A DNA stretch of 64,000 nt, taken from Acinetobacter sp. B51(2017). GTDB taxonomy: Bacteria; Pseudomonadota; Gammaproteobacteria; Pseudomonadales; Moraxellaceae. Numbering within the stretch: position 1 is the stretch's first letter; every line of letters begins with the position of its first letter. Both the position numbers and the translations under genes were made by a program. The stretch covers positions 62,001-126,000 of the forward strand of contig NZ_PJRJ01000002.1 of assembly GCF_003711395.1 (NCBI RefSeq), in the 5' to 3' direction. Below the pieces are notes generated by a model that searched no databases, was not told the DNA's origin, and saw only the letters and a program-made list of their open reading frames with translations. Below, piece after piece: positions 1-13,140 of the stretch.

Positions 1-900
1 ATAGAAATCAGCACCAAAATGGCTGGCAAAGCCTTCTAAACGCTCAATTTTACCCACTTGGTCAAAAGCTTGTGCATACAACTCAATCGCTGTTGGCGCA
101 CTATAGCAACCCGCACAGCCACAAGCATTTTCTTTGGCATCTTTCGAGTGCGGCGCACTGTCGGTACCTAAGAAGAATTTGGCATTGCCTGATGTTGCCA
201 CTTCAAGCAGTTTCTCTTGATGGGTTTGGCGTTTTAAAATCGGTAGGCAATAGAAATGCGGTTTGATGCCACCAACCAACATATCATTACGGTTAAATAA
301 TAAATGTTGTGGGGTAATCGTCGCAGCGACATTGTCACCTTGCGCTAAAACAAATTCAGCCGCATCTGCTGTTGTAATATGCTCTAAAACTAATTTCAGT
401 TTTGGAAATTTTTGTAACAGCGGTGCTAAAACTTCGTCTAAGAAGCGTTTTTCACGGTCAAAAATGTCCACATGATTATGCGTTACTTCGCCGTGTAATA
501 ACAATGGCACTTGATGGGCTTCCATCTGTTCAATGACATTATATACTTTTTGAATATCACTCACGCCATTATCTGAGTTGGTTGTTGCACCAGCCGGATA
601 AAGTTTAATCGCATTAACGTGTGCAGAGTTTTTAATTTTTACCACTTCGTCTGGCGACGTTTGATTGGTGAAGTACAGCACCATGCGTGGATCAAAATTT
701 AAACCCTCAGGCACATGCGCCATGATACGTTCACGGTAGGCATTGGCTTCTTCAACGGTTTTAACCGGTGGTACTAAATTAGGCATACAAATCGCGCGTG
801 AGAATTGGCGCGCCAAATCTGGCACAGTACGTTGTAATGCTAAACCATCACGTAAATGAGCGTGCCAATCATCTGGCTGAAGAAGAGTAATCGTATTCAC
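1..900 (-). CDS. pyrC: dihydroorotase, 3' end beyond window edge
   Basis: Dihydroorotase cyclises carbamoyl-aspartate to dihydroorotate, the third step of pyrimidine synthesis, in the cytoplasm. The 300 visible residues show the zinc-binding WHAHLRDG near the N-terminus, the lysine of [11 protein letters not shown] (the one carboxylated in this family), LLHGEV, LEHITT and LGTDSAPHS, plus the CGCAGC segment typical of PyrC. About 45 C-terminal residues should lie before base 1. The only reasonable start is GTG at 900-898; no ATG lies upstream in frame and there is no clear Shine-Dalgarno, so the exact start is less certain than the identity. It points towards the left edge and is separated from argG by a terminator. 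Confidence 0.95.
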   Translation of the reverse strand, partial: MNTITLLQPDDWHAHLRDGLALQRTVPDLARQFSRAICMPNLVPPVKTVEEANAYRERIMAHVPEGLNFDPRMVLYFTNQTSPDEVVKIKNSAHVNAIKLYPAGATTNSDNGVSDIQKVYNVIEQMEAHQVPLLLHGEVTHNHVDIFDREKRFLDEVLAPLLQKFPKLKLVLEHITTADAAEFVLAQGDNVAATITPQHLLFNRNDMLVGGIKPHFYCLPILKRQTHQEKLLEVATSGNAKFFLGTDSAPHSKDAKENACGCAGCYSAPTAIELYAQAFDQVGKIERLEGFASHFGADFY

Positions 901-1030
901 GGCTATACTGCTAAAAAATAACTCAGATGATAAGCCATAAATCTAAAAATGGTAATCGTTAACTACAAGGAAAATTAGATTTTTAAGAAAAATTGATATA
1001 TTTAAGTATTTGTTTGCCCTTTAAATATAA

Positions 1031-1058
1031 AAAAACCGCTCAACTGAGCGGTTTTTTT
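1031..1058 (-). terminator. rho-independent terminator, probably bidirectional
   Basis: A GC-rich stem (ACCGCTCA pairing with TGAGCGGT) is flanked by A-runs on one side and T-runs on the other, directly after the argG stop. It ends argG on the minus strand and could insulate pyrC. Confidence 0.8.
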
Positions 1059-1069
1059 AAACGACAAAA

Positions 1070-2425
<1,356 letters not shown>

Positions 2426-2659
2426 CTATATAAATAGGCAACCATGATGGCAGCCAAGGAGAAAATCTAAACTCAGCATTGTATCACTATAAATTGCTGT
2501 TGTTTGGCTTTAAAAAGACAATCGATTAAAATTATCAAGTTCATTTGCAAAATAAATCTCAATCGGCTGAGCTGCATCACTTATTGGCAAACAATTTTAC
2601 AAGATGGATTAGATTTAACTTTATACTGATTGAAAATCATAAAAGATAAACAAGAATAA

Positions 2660-4690
<2,031 letters not shown>

Positions 4691-4776
4691 CATTTGATGA
4701 AAAGTTGTGCATTTAATTCAATTTATTGCATTTTTCACTTGCAAGGCAAAAGGCTTCTCCGTAATATACACCGCAT

Positions 4777-4867
4777 GGAAGCGTGGCAGAGCGGTTTAAT
4801 GCACCGGTCTTGAAAACCGACGAGGGCTTATACCCCTCCGTGAGTTCGAATCTCACCGCTTCCGCCA
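4777..4867 (+). tRNA. tRNA-Ser (TGA)
   Basis: The acceptor arms GGAAGCG and CGCTTCC close on each other, followed by discriminator G and an encoded CCA. The anticodon loop CTTGAAA carries TGA. There is a long variable arm (about 4823-4838), as expected for serine, and the T arm GAGTTCGAATCTC is intact. A strong terminator follows. Confidence 0.97.
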
Positions 4868-4876
4868 AATTCAAAA

Positions 4877-4906
4877 AACCCCTGATCAATGATCAGGGGT
4901 TTTTTA
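4877..4906 (+). terminator. rho-independent terminator of tRNA-Ser
   Basis: A perfect 9-bp stem (CCCCTGATC / GATCAGGGG, loop AAT) is followed by a T-run, nine bases after the end of the tRNA. Confidence 0.9.
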
Positions 4907-4910
4907 TTTT

Positions 4911-5255
4911 TATATTTCTTTCTCACGAAGTTTTCTATACTTTTCCCAATCAAAACTTACAATAATTTTTTTTTGCCTCTTCTGCTCCGAGTAACACTAG
5001 TGAGATTTTATCCTCTATGTGCATATTAAAATTCAAAGAGGGAAAGCGCTTAGTATTAATATTGATATGTGCAATAAGTGGTGATAGTCCGTTCTAAACA
5101 GAATAGTTGTTCCATGACTGAAGCAGTACAGGTTTTTGTCTTTCTAATTTTTTATAAGCATGGATTACGCTTTTTGAATATCCAATTCAGTTTAAGCATA
5201 GAGAGATATTCAGGATGGAGGTATCATAATTACAATTGCTGCATTGGATTGCCAT
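4911..5255. other. 345-bp intergenic stretch, no gene seen
   Basis: Lies between the tRNA-Ser terminator and pdxB. The short open frames here have no ribosome-binding site and no protein-like character. It probably holds the pdxB promoter, but I cannot name the boxes with confidence. Confidence 0.5.
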
Positions 5256-6323
5256 ATGAAAATTATTGCCGATGAGAATTTGGCCTTTACTGATTATTTC
5301 TTTGCTGAATTTGGCGAGATTAGCCATAAAGCTGGACGTACTTTAACAGCACATGATGTACAAGATGCAGATGCACTCTTGGTGCGTTCAGTGACTCAAG
5401 TCAATGCTGAGTTATTACAAGACAGCCAAGTTAAATTTGTGGGCAGTGCCACGATTGGTACAGACCACTTAGATATTCAAACTTTAGATGCTCATCATAT
5501 TGCATGGTCAAATGCCGCAGGCTGTAATGCCCAAGCCGTTGCTGAATATGTCATTACTGCATTGCTACATGTAAAACCTGATTTGTTACATGCCAAGCAC
5601 AACTTTACTTTAGGGGTAATTGGTTTAGGTAATGTTGGCTCACGTTTGGTAAAAATGGCCAAATTATTAGGTTGGCAAGTGCTTGGCTATGACCCATTTG
5701 TACAATTAGATGATGTTGAGCAAGTTGATTTTGATAGCCTGTTAAAACGTGCTAATGCCATTTCGATTCATGTGCCTTTAACCAAAACAGGCACGCATCC
5801 AACTTATCATTTAATTGATGCTAAAGCCTTCGCTAAGATGGCAGCAGATACCATTTTAATCAACTCAGCGCGTGGGCCTGTGGTTGCGGAAGCGGATTTA
5901 ATTGCAGATATTCAAACAACAGGGCGTAAAGTCGTACTAGATGTATTTGAACATGAACCTGAAATTCGTGCCGAAGTCTTAGATTTAATCACACTCGTTA
6001 CGCCACATATTGCAGGGTATAGCCTAGAAGGCAAAGCCCGTGGTACACAAATGATTTATGATACCTTTTGTCAAACCTTTGGCTTTAACGCAGACAAATG
6101 CTTTGAAAGCCAACTGCCAGTTTGTGAGCAATATTTTAAAGATCAAGATTTAACAGCTGTTTTAGCACAGGATTTGCGCCAAATTTATGATATTGCGCGT
6201 GATGATGCTAATTTACGCGCTTGTATTCAACAGGGCAAAGTTGAACAGAAAGCCTTTGACCATTTACGTAAAACTTATCCGCTGCGCCGTGAATGGGCAG
6301 CCCACGCAGGACCAAAAGCATGA
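5256..6323 (+). CDS. pdxB: erythronate-4-phosphate dehydrogenase
   Basis: Oxidises 4-phosphoerythronate in the DXP-dependent route to pyridoxal 5'-phosphate. It is a D-isomer-specific 2-hydroxyacid dehydrogenase: NAD-binding GVIGLGNVGSRL around residue 120, the catalytic arginine in NSARGPV, glutamate in VFEHEPE and histidine in TPHIAGYS, then a PdxB-specific C-terminal dimerisation region. The chosen ATG gives 355 residues starting MKIIADENL, as in the family; an upstream in-frame TTG at 5244 is possible but unneeded. Its stop overlaps the epmA start by 4 bp, so the two are translationally coupled. The partner gene pdxJ is about 39 kb away. Confidence 0.93.
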   Translation: MKIIADENLAFTDYFFAEFGEISHKAGRTLTAHDVQDADALLVRSVTQVNAELLQDSQVKFVGSATIGTDHLDIQTLDAHHIAWSNAAGCNAQAVAEYVITALLHVKPDLLHAKHNFTLGVIGLGNVGSRLVKMAKLLGWQVLGYDPFVQLDDVEQVDFDSLLKRANAISIHVPLTKTGTHPTYHLIDAKAFAKMAADTILINSARGPVVAEADLIADIQTTGRKVVLDVFEHEPEIRAEVLDLITLVTPHIAGYSLEGKARGTQMIYDTFCQTFGFNADKCFESQLPVCEQYFKDQDLTAVLAQDLRQIYDIARDDANLRACIQQGKVEQKAFDHLRKTYPLRREWAAHAGPKA

Positions 6324-7294
6324 GTATTGATTATCAACCGACCTGCGATTTAAATGCTTTACGTGCCCGTGCCAACATGTATACCCAGTTACGCCTGTTT
6401 TTTGCTGAGCGGGATGTGTTAGAAGTGGAAACGCCAGTTTTATCGCAAGCGGGTGTGACGGATGTGTATTTGGCTTCTGTACAAACCAAGCGTCATCTGC
6501 AAGGTAAAGCACGCACGCATTATTTACAAACCTCGCCTGAATTTTCCATGAAGCGTTTATTGGCCAGTGGCAGCGGGCCAATTTACCAAATCTGTAAAGT
6601 CTTCCGTGATGATGAGCATGGCCGTAAACACAATAGCGAATTTACCATGCTTGAGTGGTATCGTCCCGGTTTTAGCTTAAAAGATTTAATGCTAGAAGTG
6701 ACTGATCTACTCAATGTGGTGTTAAAGCAGCGCTTTGGTGAAGTACGTCCGACCGTTTTAAGCTATAAACATGCCTTTATGGATCGTTTAGATCTCAATC
6801 CATTGCAAGCAAGCTTACAAGAGCTTAAAGATGCTGCGCGCCGTGTCGGTTTAAATCTTGATTTAGGCGATGATCGTTTAGGTTATATCGACCTATTATT
6901 CTCGCATATGGTCGAGCCAAGTTTAGGCTTTGATACACCGGTATTTTTAACTGATTTCCCACCAGAATTGGCATCACTCGCTAAAACGCGTATCGATGAA
7001 GACGGTGAGTTAGTGGCAGCACGTTTTGAACTGTATATTGAAGGTTTAGAACTCGCCAATGCTTATGATGAGCTGATTGATGCCGAAGTTTTACGTAGCC
7101 GTTTCGAGGCCGATAATCGTGAGCGTGAAAAATTAGGTTTACATGTCATGCCAATCGATGAACATTTGTTGGCTGCCTTACCGCATATGCCAGAATGTTC
7201 AGGCATTGCCTTAGGTATAGATCGTTTATTGATGATTGCTACAGAAAAAATGCGTTTAGAGCAGGTGATTAGCTTCCCTGCGGATCGCGCTTAA
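6320..7294 (+). CDS. epmA: elongation factor P--(R)-beta-lysine ligase
   Basis: EpmA (also PoxA, YjeA or GenX) is a lysyl-tRNA-synthetase paralogue that attaches beta-lysine to elongation factor P, which helps ribosomes pass polyproline stretches. The 324 residues form a class II synthetase catalytic core with no anticodon domain: motif 2 is visible as YQICKVFRDDEHGRKHNSEF and motif 3 as GIALGIDRLLM. The ATG at 6320 overlaps the pdxB stop (ATGA), and the start matches the family length of about 325. The lysine aminomutase EpmB is not in this window. Confidence 0.93.
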   Translation: MSIDYQPTCDLNALRARANMYTQLRLFFAERDVLEVETPVLSQAGVTDVYLASVQTKRHLQGKARTHYLQTSPEFSMKRLLASGSGPIYQICKVFRDDEHGRKHNSEFTMLEWYRPGFSLKDLMLEVTDLLNVVLKQRFGEVRPTVLSYKHAFMDRLDLNPLQASLQELKDAARRVGLNLDLGDDRLGYIDLLFSHMVEPSLGFDTPVFLTDFPPELASLAKTRIDEDGELVAARFELYIEGLELANAYDELIDAEVLRSRFEADNREREKLGLHVMPIDEHLLAALPHMPECSGIALGIDRLLMIATEKMRLEQVISFPADRA

Positions 7295-7300
7295 AACAAA

Positions 7301-7326
7301 AAAAGCACCCTTGGGTGCTTTTTTTT
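7301..7326. terminator. bidirectional terminator between epmA and cca
   Basis: An AGCACCC / GGGTGCT stem with a 2-nt TT spacer has A-runs before and T-runs after it. It lies between two converging genes and touches the cca stop codon. Confidence 0.85.
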
Positions 7327-8560
7327 ATTCGCTTATAATTTGCTGTTGAGCTTTAAGCCCAGCAAGCGCTTCAATCCGACGCTGAATCAGCATTTCACCA
7401 ATATCAGGGCCTTTAATCTCTGGCGGTAAATCTTGCGCTTTAATGTTGCGCACCACTTGCATCGCATCACGTAAATACTGCGCTTGTGGATAAGCACGAT
7501 CTTCTAAACCTAAGCGACCACGCGAATCACATTCACAGGCTTGTACAAAGGCTTCTACACGTTCAGGACGACGTAATACATCTAAACGCTGTAATAAACG
7601 CCATAAAGTGCCGGGCTTTAAGTTGAGTGCTTGATGGCATTTAAGATGTTCTTTACAGACTGCCAAAGCCAATTGCTTGGTATTGGTCGGGACTTTTAAA
7701 CGCTCACAGACTTCGGTCACTGGTTGAATGCCACGTTCTTCATGCATGATATGCCGTGGTAACTCATCTTTAGGGGTGAGTGCTTTACCTAAATCATGTA
7801 CCAATACTGCAAAGCGCACATCTAAATCGTAACCTGCTTTACACGCTTGCTGTAATGACATCATGGTATGAATGCCACAATCAATTTCAGGATGATATTC
7901 AGGACGCTGTGGAATGCCAAACAGGGCATCAATTTCAGGGAATAAAACTTTTAAAGCGCCGCATTCACGCAGGACTTCAAAATACACATCGGCATGCGGT
8001 TCCATCAACGCGCGAGAAGTCTCTTTCCAAACCCGTTCAGGTGTCAATGCTTTAAGCTCACCCGACTCCGCAAGGGTTTGCATCAATTGCAACGTTTCAG
8101 GCGCAACGCGAAAGCCTAAAGCATGATAACGCGCTGCAAAACGGGCAATACGTAGCACTCGTAATGGATCTTCAACAAATGCATCCGAAACATGGCGTAA
8201 TAGCCTAAGCTCTAAATCTTGTTGACCTTGATAAGGATCATAGACAGTACCCTCATCATCCATTGCCATGGCATTAATGGTGAGATCGCGTCGAATTAAA
8301 TCCTCTTCTAAGCTTACGCTTGGGTCAGTATAAAATTCAAAACCATGATAGCCGTGACCAGCTTTACGCTCAGTGCGGGCAAGAGCATATTCTTCTTTTG
8401 TCTCTGGATGTAAAAAAACCGGAAAATCTTTACCTACGGGCTGAAAACCATCCGCAAGCATTTGTTGTGGTGTCGCACCAACAACCACATAATCTTTTTC
8501 GTGATAGGGGTGTCCGAGTAAGTGATCTCGTACTGCGCCGCCTACTAAATAAACTTGCAT
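7325..8560 (-). CDS. cca: multifunctional CCA tRNA nucleotidyltransferase
   Basis: Adds or repairs the 3' CCA of tRNAs. Class II nucleotidyltransferase motifs are plain: VGGAVRDHLLG, the DYVVVGATP segment carrying a catalytic acidic residue, RRDLTINAMAMD, and the neck motif DPLRVLRIARFAARY. The HD phosphohydrolase domain (AVLVHDLGKALTP) marks the bacterial multifunctional form; 411 residues agrees with that form. The start at 8560 gives MQVYLVGGAVRD; a longer frame to 8593 has no support. The Shine-Dalgarno AGAGG lies inside one arm of a perfect 13-bp inverted repeat (see the separate entry), so initiation may be controlled. Confidence 0.94.
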   Translation of the reverse strand: MQVYLVGGAVRDHLLGHPYHEKDYVVVGATPQQMLADGFQPVGKDFPVFLHPETKEEYALARTERKAGHGYHGFEFYTDPSVSLEEDLIRRDLTINAMAMDDEGTVYDPYQGQQDLELRLLRHVSDAFVEDPLRVLRIARFAARYHALGFRVAPETLQLMQTLAESGELKALTPERVWKETSRALMEPHADVYFEVLRECGALKVLFPEIDALFGIPQRPEYHPEIDCGIHTMMSLQQACKAGYDLDVRFAVLVHDLGKALTPKDELPRHIMHEERGIQPVTEVCERLKVPTNTKQLALAVCKEHLKCHQALNLKPGTLWRLLQRLDVLRRPERVEAFVQACECDSRGRLGLEDRAYPQAQYLRDAMQVVRNIKAQDLPPEIKGPDIGEMLIQRRIEALAGLKAQQQIISE

Positions 8561-8563
8561 GAA

Positions 8564-8608
8564 AAAACCTCTATTCTTGAGGCAATCATGCAACAGAATA
8601 GAGGTTTT
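8564..8608 (-). promoter_or_regulatory. 13-bp perfect hairpin enclosing the cca ribosome-binding site
   Basis: The arms AAAACCTCTATTC and GAATAGAGGTTTT pair perfectly across a 19-nt loop. On the minus strand the hairpin follows the maeB stop, and a T-run comes just before the cca ATG, so it can act as the maeB terminator. The 3' arm contains AGAGG, the only plausible cca Shine-Dalgarno, which would be masked when the hairpin forms. A smaller competing hairpin (CCTC / GAGG) lies within the loop and 3' arm. Dual function is inferred; the pairing is seen directly. Confidence 0.6.
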
Positions 8609-8643
8609 CTCAAGTCAAGAAAGACGCTTTTACAAGATTTTGC

Positions 8644-10923
8644 TTAGAGCGCGTCTTGCTCCGCTTGCTGAATTTCAGCCACAGTTAACGCAGTCATATT
8701 CACCACACGACGTGTTGTGGTCGTTGGAGTAAGAATATGTACAGGTTTAGCTGCACCTAGCAGAATAGGACCAATGGTCACGTTGTTACCTGAGGTTGAT
8801 TTCAATAAGTTAAACGAGATATTGGCTGCATCTAAGTTTGGCATGATGAGTAAGTTTGCAGAGCCTTTGAAACGAGAGTTCGGGAAGGCAAAGCTGCGAA
8901 TATTTTCATCTAGTGCTGCATCGGCATGCATTTCACCTTCAACTTCAAGCTCAGGTGTAATTTCACTTAAGATATCAAACACTTTACGCATTTTTTGCGC
9001 GCTGGCATCATTTTGGTCTGAACCAAAGCTTGAATGCGACAATAACGCAACACGCGGTGTCATACCAAAACGACGCACTTCTTCAGCCGCTAAAATGGTC
9101 ATTTCAGCCAACTGTTCAGCCGTTGGATTACGGTTGATATAGGTGTCTGCAATAAACAGGTTGCGGTCTTCAAGCATTAAAGCATTTAAGGTAAAGAAGT
9201 TATTACGACCTTCTTGTAAACCAATCACGCTTTTTACGAAATCTAAATGAATATCGTAGCTTGAATAAGTACCACATAGCATACCATCAGCATGACCATG
9301 TTTGACCAACATACCCGCAATCAGCGTTGAACGACGACGTGTTTCACGCTGTGCATACTCAGGTGTTACACCTTTACGTTGCATAATCGTGTAATAGTCA
9401 TCCGCAAATTCTTGGTAATGCGGGTTATTTTCTTGATCTACGATGGTGATGTTGACACCGTTTTCTAAGCGTAAGCCTAACTTTTTAATGTTAGCTTCAA
9501 TCACAGAGGTACGACCGATCAAGATTGGTTTGGCTAAATCTTCATCGACTGCAATTTGCACAGCACGCAATACGCGTAAATCTTCACCTTCAGCATATGC
9601 AATACGCTTAGGATCAGTTTTTGCTTGGGCGAAGATCGGCTTCATCATAAGCGCTGAGTTATACACAAACTCAGAGAGGCGTTGATGGTAAACCGCAAAG
9701 TCTTGAATTGGACGTGTTGCTACGCCTGAATCCATCGCTGCCTTAGCAACTGCAGGTGCAATTTCTAAAATTAAGCGTTGATCAAGTGGACGTGGAATCA
9801 AATAATCACGACCAAATGACGCAGATTTTTCACCATAAGAAGCAGCATCTGCTTCAATATGTGCCATACGTGCAATCGCATGCACACAGGCAATCTTCAT
9901 CTCTTCATTAATCGTAGTTGCACCAACGTCTAGCGCACCACGGAAGATATATGGGAAGCACAGTGCGTTATTCACTTGGTTTGGATAATCCGAACGCCCT
10001 GTTGCCATAATCACGTCATCACGAACGGCATGTGCGTGTTCTGGCAAAATTTCAGGGTCTGGATTTGCAAGTGCAAAGATAATTGGGTCAGCCGCCATTT
10101 GCTTCACCATATCTTGGCTTAAAATACCTGCAGCAGATAAACCTAAGAACATATCTGCACCAGCCATCACATCTGCAAGCTGCTCTGCATCAATATCTTG
10201 CACATAGCGTTTTTTCGAGTCATCTAAGCCTTGACGTTTTGTCGTCAATAAACCACGCGAGTCGGCAACAACGATGTTCTCTTTTTTGGCACCTAAAGCA
10301 CAGAGTAAATCTAAGCAAGATAATGCTGCTGCGCCTGCACCTGATGCCACGATTTTAATTTCATCAATTTTCTTGCCATTTAACTGCAATGCATTCAGTA
10401 ATGCCGAACCCACAATAATTGACGTACCATGTTGGTCATCATGGAACACCGGAATGTTCATGCGCTCGCGTAGTTTTTGCTCAATATAGAAGCATTCTGG
10501 CGCTTTAATATCTTCTAAGTTAATCCCACCAAAGGTTGGCTCTAATGCCGCCACAATGTCGACAATTTTGTCTGGATCATTTTCGGCAATTTCGATGTCA
10601 AAAACGTCAACACCAGCAAATTTCTTAAATAAAACGCCTTTACCTTCCATCACTGGCTTAGATGCCAATGGGCCAATATTGCCTAGACCTAGTACCGCAG
10701 TACCATTACTGACCACTGCCACTAAGTTACCGCGTGCAGTATATAAAGCAGCCGTTGATGGATCACGTTCAATCTCTAAACATGGTGCAGCCACACCTGG
10801 AGAATAAGCTAAAGCTAAATCGTGTTGGTTGACCAGTTGTTTACTTGGTGTAACGCTGATTTTCCCTGGTGTTGGGAATTCATGATAGTACAAAGCTTGC
10901 TGTTTTAATGATTGATCGTCCAT
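8644..10923 (-). CDS. maeB: NADP-dependent malic enzyme
   Basis: Decarboxylates malate to pyruvate with NADPH formation, important for cells growing on organic acids. The 759-residue length matches E. coli MaeB. The N-terminal half has the malic enzyme core ([30 protein letters not shown], the metal-site segment [10 protein letters not shown], nucleotide-binding VASGAGAAA). From about residue 430 there is a phosphotransacetylase-like domain ([16 protein letters not shown] to the end), which in this family is regulatory and not catalytic. The ATG at 10923 is the natural start. A 560-bp non-coding stretch lies upstream. Confidence 0.95.
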   Translation of the reverse strand: MDDQSLKQQALYYHEFPTPGKISVTPSKQLVNQHDLALAYSPGVAAPCLEIERDPSTAALYTARGNLVAVVSNGTAVLGLGNIGPLASKPVMEGKGVLFKKFAGVDVFDIEIAENDPDKIVDIVAALEPTFGGINLEDIKAPECFYIEQKLRERMNIPVFHDDQHGTSIIVGSALLNALQLNGKKIDEIKIVASGAGAAALSCLDLLCALGAKKENIVVADSRGLLTTKRQGLDDSKKRYVQDIDAEQLADVMAGADMFLGLSAAGILSQDMVKQMAADPIIFALANPDPEILPEHAHAVRDDVIMATGRSDYPNQVNNALCFPYIFRGALDVGATTINEEMKIACVHAIARMAHIEADAASYGEKSASFGRDYLIPRPLDQRLILEIAPAVAKAAMDSGVATRPIQDFAVYHQRLSEFVYNSALMMKPIFAQAKTDPKRIAYAEGEDLRVLRAVQIAVDEDLAKPILIGRTSVIEANIKKLGLRLENGVNITIVDQENNPHYQEFADDYYTIMQRKGVTPEYAQRETRRRSTLIAGMLVKHGHADGMLCGTYSSYDIHLDFVKSVIGLQEGRNNFFTLNALMLEDRNLFIADTYINRNPTAEQLAEMTILAAEEVRRFGMTPRVALLSHSSFGSDQNDASAQKMRKVFDILSEITPELEVEGEMHADAALDENIRSFAFPNSRFKGSANLLIMPNLDAANISFNLLKSTSGNNVTIGPILLGAAKPVHILTPTTTTRRVVNMTALTVAEIQQAEQDAL

Positions 10924-11483
10924 TTGAATCTCGTTTTACCTTAAAGTTGCCGACCAGATGAACTGGTGGTGTTTGACCAAATTTGATCGAATATAACATT
11001 AGTCACCGCCTTCTAATAGACACGACTGCTGATTTTATAGGCAAACTTAGATCAGAGATCTATAGATTAATAGTTAAATGGTATTAAAAGGGTTATATAA
11101 AACTAAGTTATTATTTTTATAAAATTTTTTTCTATAAGTTGTAATTAGCTTATGCAGAATTGCACACAGTCTAAACAACTCTAAGTCAGCATACTAGCCA
11201 TATTAGACTAAAGTGCCTTAGTAATTTAAGATTTATTTGCTGCGTTAAATCTATGCCTTTGCATTGCTTCATCCAATAGTCGAATGGATTGTTTAGTCTT
11301 AATAGCGTAGGGTTTTAACTGAATCTTTATTCAATTGTTGCTAAAACTGCTGAAACGATCAAGTTTAAGCAAGCAGTTTAAGTCAAAATAAGTCTTAAGC
11401 AAATCTCAGTATATGCAATACGGCCGCTAAAATTGAGTAATAAAAAAGCAGCCCGTAGGCTACTTCTTGCTGTGCACTTAAAT
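10924..11483. other. 560-bp intergenic region upstream of maeB
   Basis: Very A+T rich, with no credible open frame on either strand. It should carry the maeB promoter near its left end. A short ACCAG/CTGGT hairpin lies about 30 bp before the maeB start, and the rsmE terminator occupies 11441-11467. I see no known riboswitch or RNA gene in the rest. Confidence 0.5.
11441..11467 (-). terminator. rho-independent terminator after rsmE
   Basis: On the minus strand, AGTAGCC pairs with GGCTGCT (one G-T pair) across a short loop and is followed by a T-run, just past the rsmE stop. Confidence 0.75.
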
Positions 11484-12200
11484 TTAAGCAACAAAATGAT
11501 AATTTAAAATAGATAATGCCACTACAGGCGCAGTTTCGGTACGCAGTACACGACGGCCAATACACCAATTAACAAAGCCTATATGGTTAGCGGCGGCAAT
11601 TTCTGCTTCGCTTAAACCGCCTTCAGGACCAATCAATAAAGCCAAATCAGGCGTGGCTTTGTTCAGCACATTTGATTCATCTTTATTGGGTGCAAGCACA
11701 AGTCTGGTTGCGGGTAATTCAGTGGCTAACCATTTTTCTAAAGGCATAGGTGCTAAAATTTGGGGTACACGATTTAAGCCACATTGTTCACATGCTGCAA
11801 TCGCGACACCTTGCCAGTGGTCTAGTTTTTTCTGATCACGGTCATACTTTAAACGCATTTCACAGCGCTCTGAGGTCAGTAACTGAATACTTGATACGCC
11901 AAGTTCCACCGCTTTTTGAATCGCATAATCCATACGATCACCTTTACTCATCACTTGACCCAAAAGGGCTGTAAAAGCAGGCGTACGGTTATCAGGATTA
12001 AAGCTCAGTACTTGAACAACAGCAGTTTTTTTATTGACTTCAATCAGCTCGACATCGTATTCACCGCCTTGTCCATTAAACAAAGTGGCTTTTTCACCGA
12101 CTTGAGCACGGAGCACTTTACACCAATGATGAAAAACGGTCTCGGTTAAATCGGCAGACGTATCAACCGTTAACGTCGCTTCCATATAAAAACGTGGCAT
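11484..12200 (-). CDS. rsmE: 16S rRNA (uracil-1498-N3)-methyltransferase
   Basis: Methylates N3 of U1498 in 16S rRNA using SAM. The 238 residues have an N-terminal PUA-like RNA-binding part (HHWCKVLRAQVGE) and a C-terminal SPOUT knot with LLIGPEGGLSEAE and the deep-knot IGRRVLRTETAPVVAL, both diagnostic. It lies 27 bp after metF in the same direction. With ahcY upstream, three neighbouring genes concern methyl transfer, although the hairpin between ahcY and metF suggests they are not one simple operon. Confidence 0.94.
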   Translation of the reverse strand: MPRFYMEATLTVDTSADLTETVFHHWCKVLRAQVGEKATLFNGQGGEYDVELIEVNKKTAVVQVLSFNPDNRTPAFTALLGQVMSKGDRMDYAIQKAVELGVSSIQLLTSERCEMRLKYDRDQKKLDHWQGVAIAACEQCGLNRVPQILAPMPLEKWLATELPATRLVLAPNKDESNVLNKATPDLALLIGPEGGLSEAEIAAANHIGFVNWCIGRRVLRTETAPVVALSILNYHFVA

Positions 12201-12227
12201 AAAATACTCACTTTAAAAACAATAAAA

Positions 12228-13064
12228 TTAAGCTAGACCTAAGTCTTTGACCAGCTGACGAGTTGGGTCAGTGGTGTTCATGGTATAGAAATGCAAACTT
12301 GGAGCACCACCAGCAATCAGGCGTTCGCACAGTTTAACAATCACTTCATGACCAAAGGCCTTGATTGATGCAGTATCATCGCCATAGGTTGCCAATTGCT
12401 TACGAATCCAACGTGGGATTTCAGCACCTGTACCATCTGCAAAGCGAATTAAGTTACTGGCATTGGTAATTGGCATAATGCCTGGCGCAACAGGAATATT
12501 CACCCCTTCTTTTTGAATACGTTCTACAAAGTAGAAATACGCATCTGGATTAAAGAAGAACTGTGTTAATGCTGCATTGGCACCTGCATTGGCTTTCTCA
12601 CAAAAATGTTTGATGTCTAGATCAAAACTATCTGCTTGAGGGTGCATTTCAGGATAAGCTGCCACTTCAATTTGAAAGTGGTCACCTGAATGTTCACGAA
12701 TAAAACGTACAAGGTCAGTTGCATAAGGTAGCTCACCTAAGCCCACTTGACCTGATGGTAAGTCACCACGCAGTGCCACAATACGGTCAATGCCTTGAGA
12801 TTTATACAAATCCAAAAGTTCAGCAATACGTGCTTTGCTGTCACCAATACAAGACAGGTGAGGCGCAACAGGTGTACCTTTGCCATTGAAATCAGCTAAG
12901 GTTGAAAGAGTGCGTTCACGGGTAGAACCACCTGCACCATAAGTCACAGAGAAAAACTCTGGCTTGAGCTGTTGCAGTTCTTGGTGAACAACTTTTAATT
13001 TTTCCGCACCTGCATCAGTTTTAGTTGGGAAAAATTCAAAAGAAATAGGAATTTTTTTAGACAT
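12228..13064 (-). CDS. metF: 5,10-methylenetetrahydrofolate reductase
   Basis: Makes 5-methyltetrahydrofolate for methionine synthesis; FAD enzyme with a TIM barrel. Visible signatures are SFEFFPTKT with the catalytic glutamate near the start, SVTYGAGGSTRE, HLSCIGDSK, IVALRGDLP and ALTQFFFNPDAY. The ATG at 13064 follows AAAGGA at good spacing and gives 278 residues; ten further codons upstream in frame are not needed. It is downstream of ahcY and separated from it by a hairpin, so it may be reached by read-through from the riboswitch-controlled ahcY transcript or have its own promoter. Confidence 0.95.
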   Translation of the reverse strand: MSKKIPISFEFFPTKTDAGAEKLKVVHQELQQLKPEFFSVTYGAGGSTRERTLSTLADFNGKGTPVAPHLSCIGDSKARIAELLDLYKSQGIDRIVALRGDLPSGQVGLGELPYATDLVRFIREHSGDHFQIEVAAYPEMHPQADSFDLDIKHFCEKANAGANAALTQFFFNPDAYFYFVERIQKEGVNIPVAPGIMPITNASNLIRFADGTGAEIPRWIRKQLATYGDDTASIKAFGHEVIVKLCERLIAGGAPSLHFYTMNTTDPTRQLVKDLGLA

Positions 13065-13105
13065 GTTCAAATCCTTTAAACTTATAAATTGCAATAAAAA
13101 ACCAA

Positions 13106-13135
13106 AGAAAAGCAGGCAAGATGCCTGCTTTTTCT
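13106..13135 (-). terminator. terminator or attenuating hairpin between ahcY and metF
   Basis: A perfect 8-bp stem (AGCAGGCA / TGCCTGCT) with a 3-nt loop is followed on the minus strand by TTTTCTTT. Partial termination would give more ahcY than metF message. Confidence 0.7.
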
Positions 13136-13140
13136 AAAGA

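Noticed and set aside
4783..4965. Open frame over the tRNA-Ser gene and its terminator
   Set aside because: It translates the tRNA and the terminator hairpin; no ribosome-binding site.
5078..5275. Open frame before pdxB
   Set aside because: No ribosome-binding site, overlaps the pdxB start and has low-quality composition.
8717..9142. Open frame of 141 codons antisense to maeB
   Set aside because: Shadow of maeB codon use; no recognisable protein and no ribosome-binding site. The same applies to the antisense frames within ahcY, cysW and uvrB.
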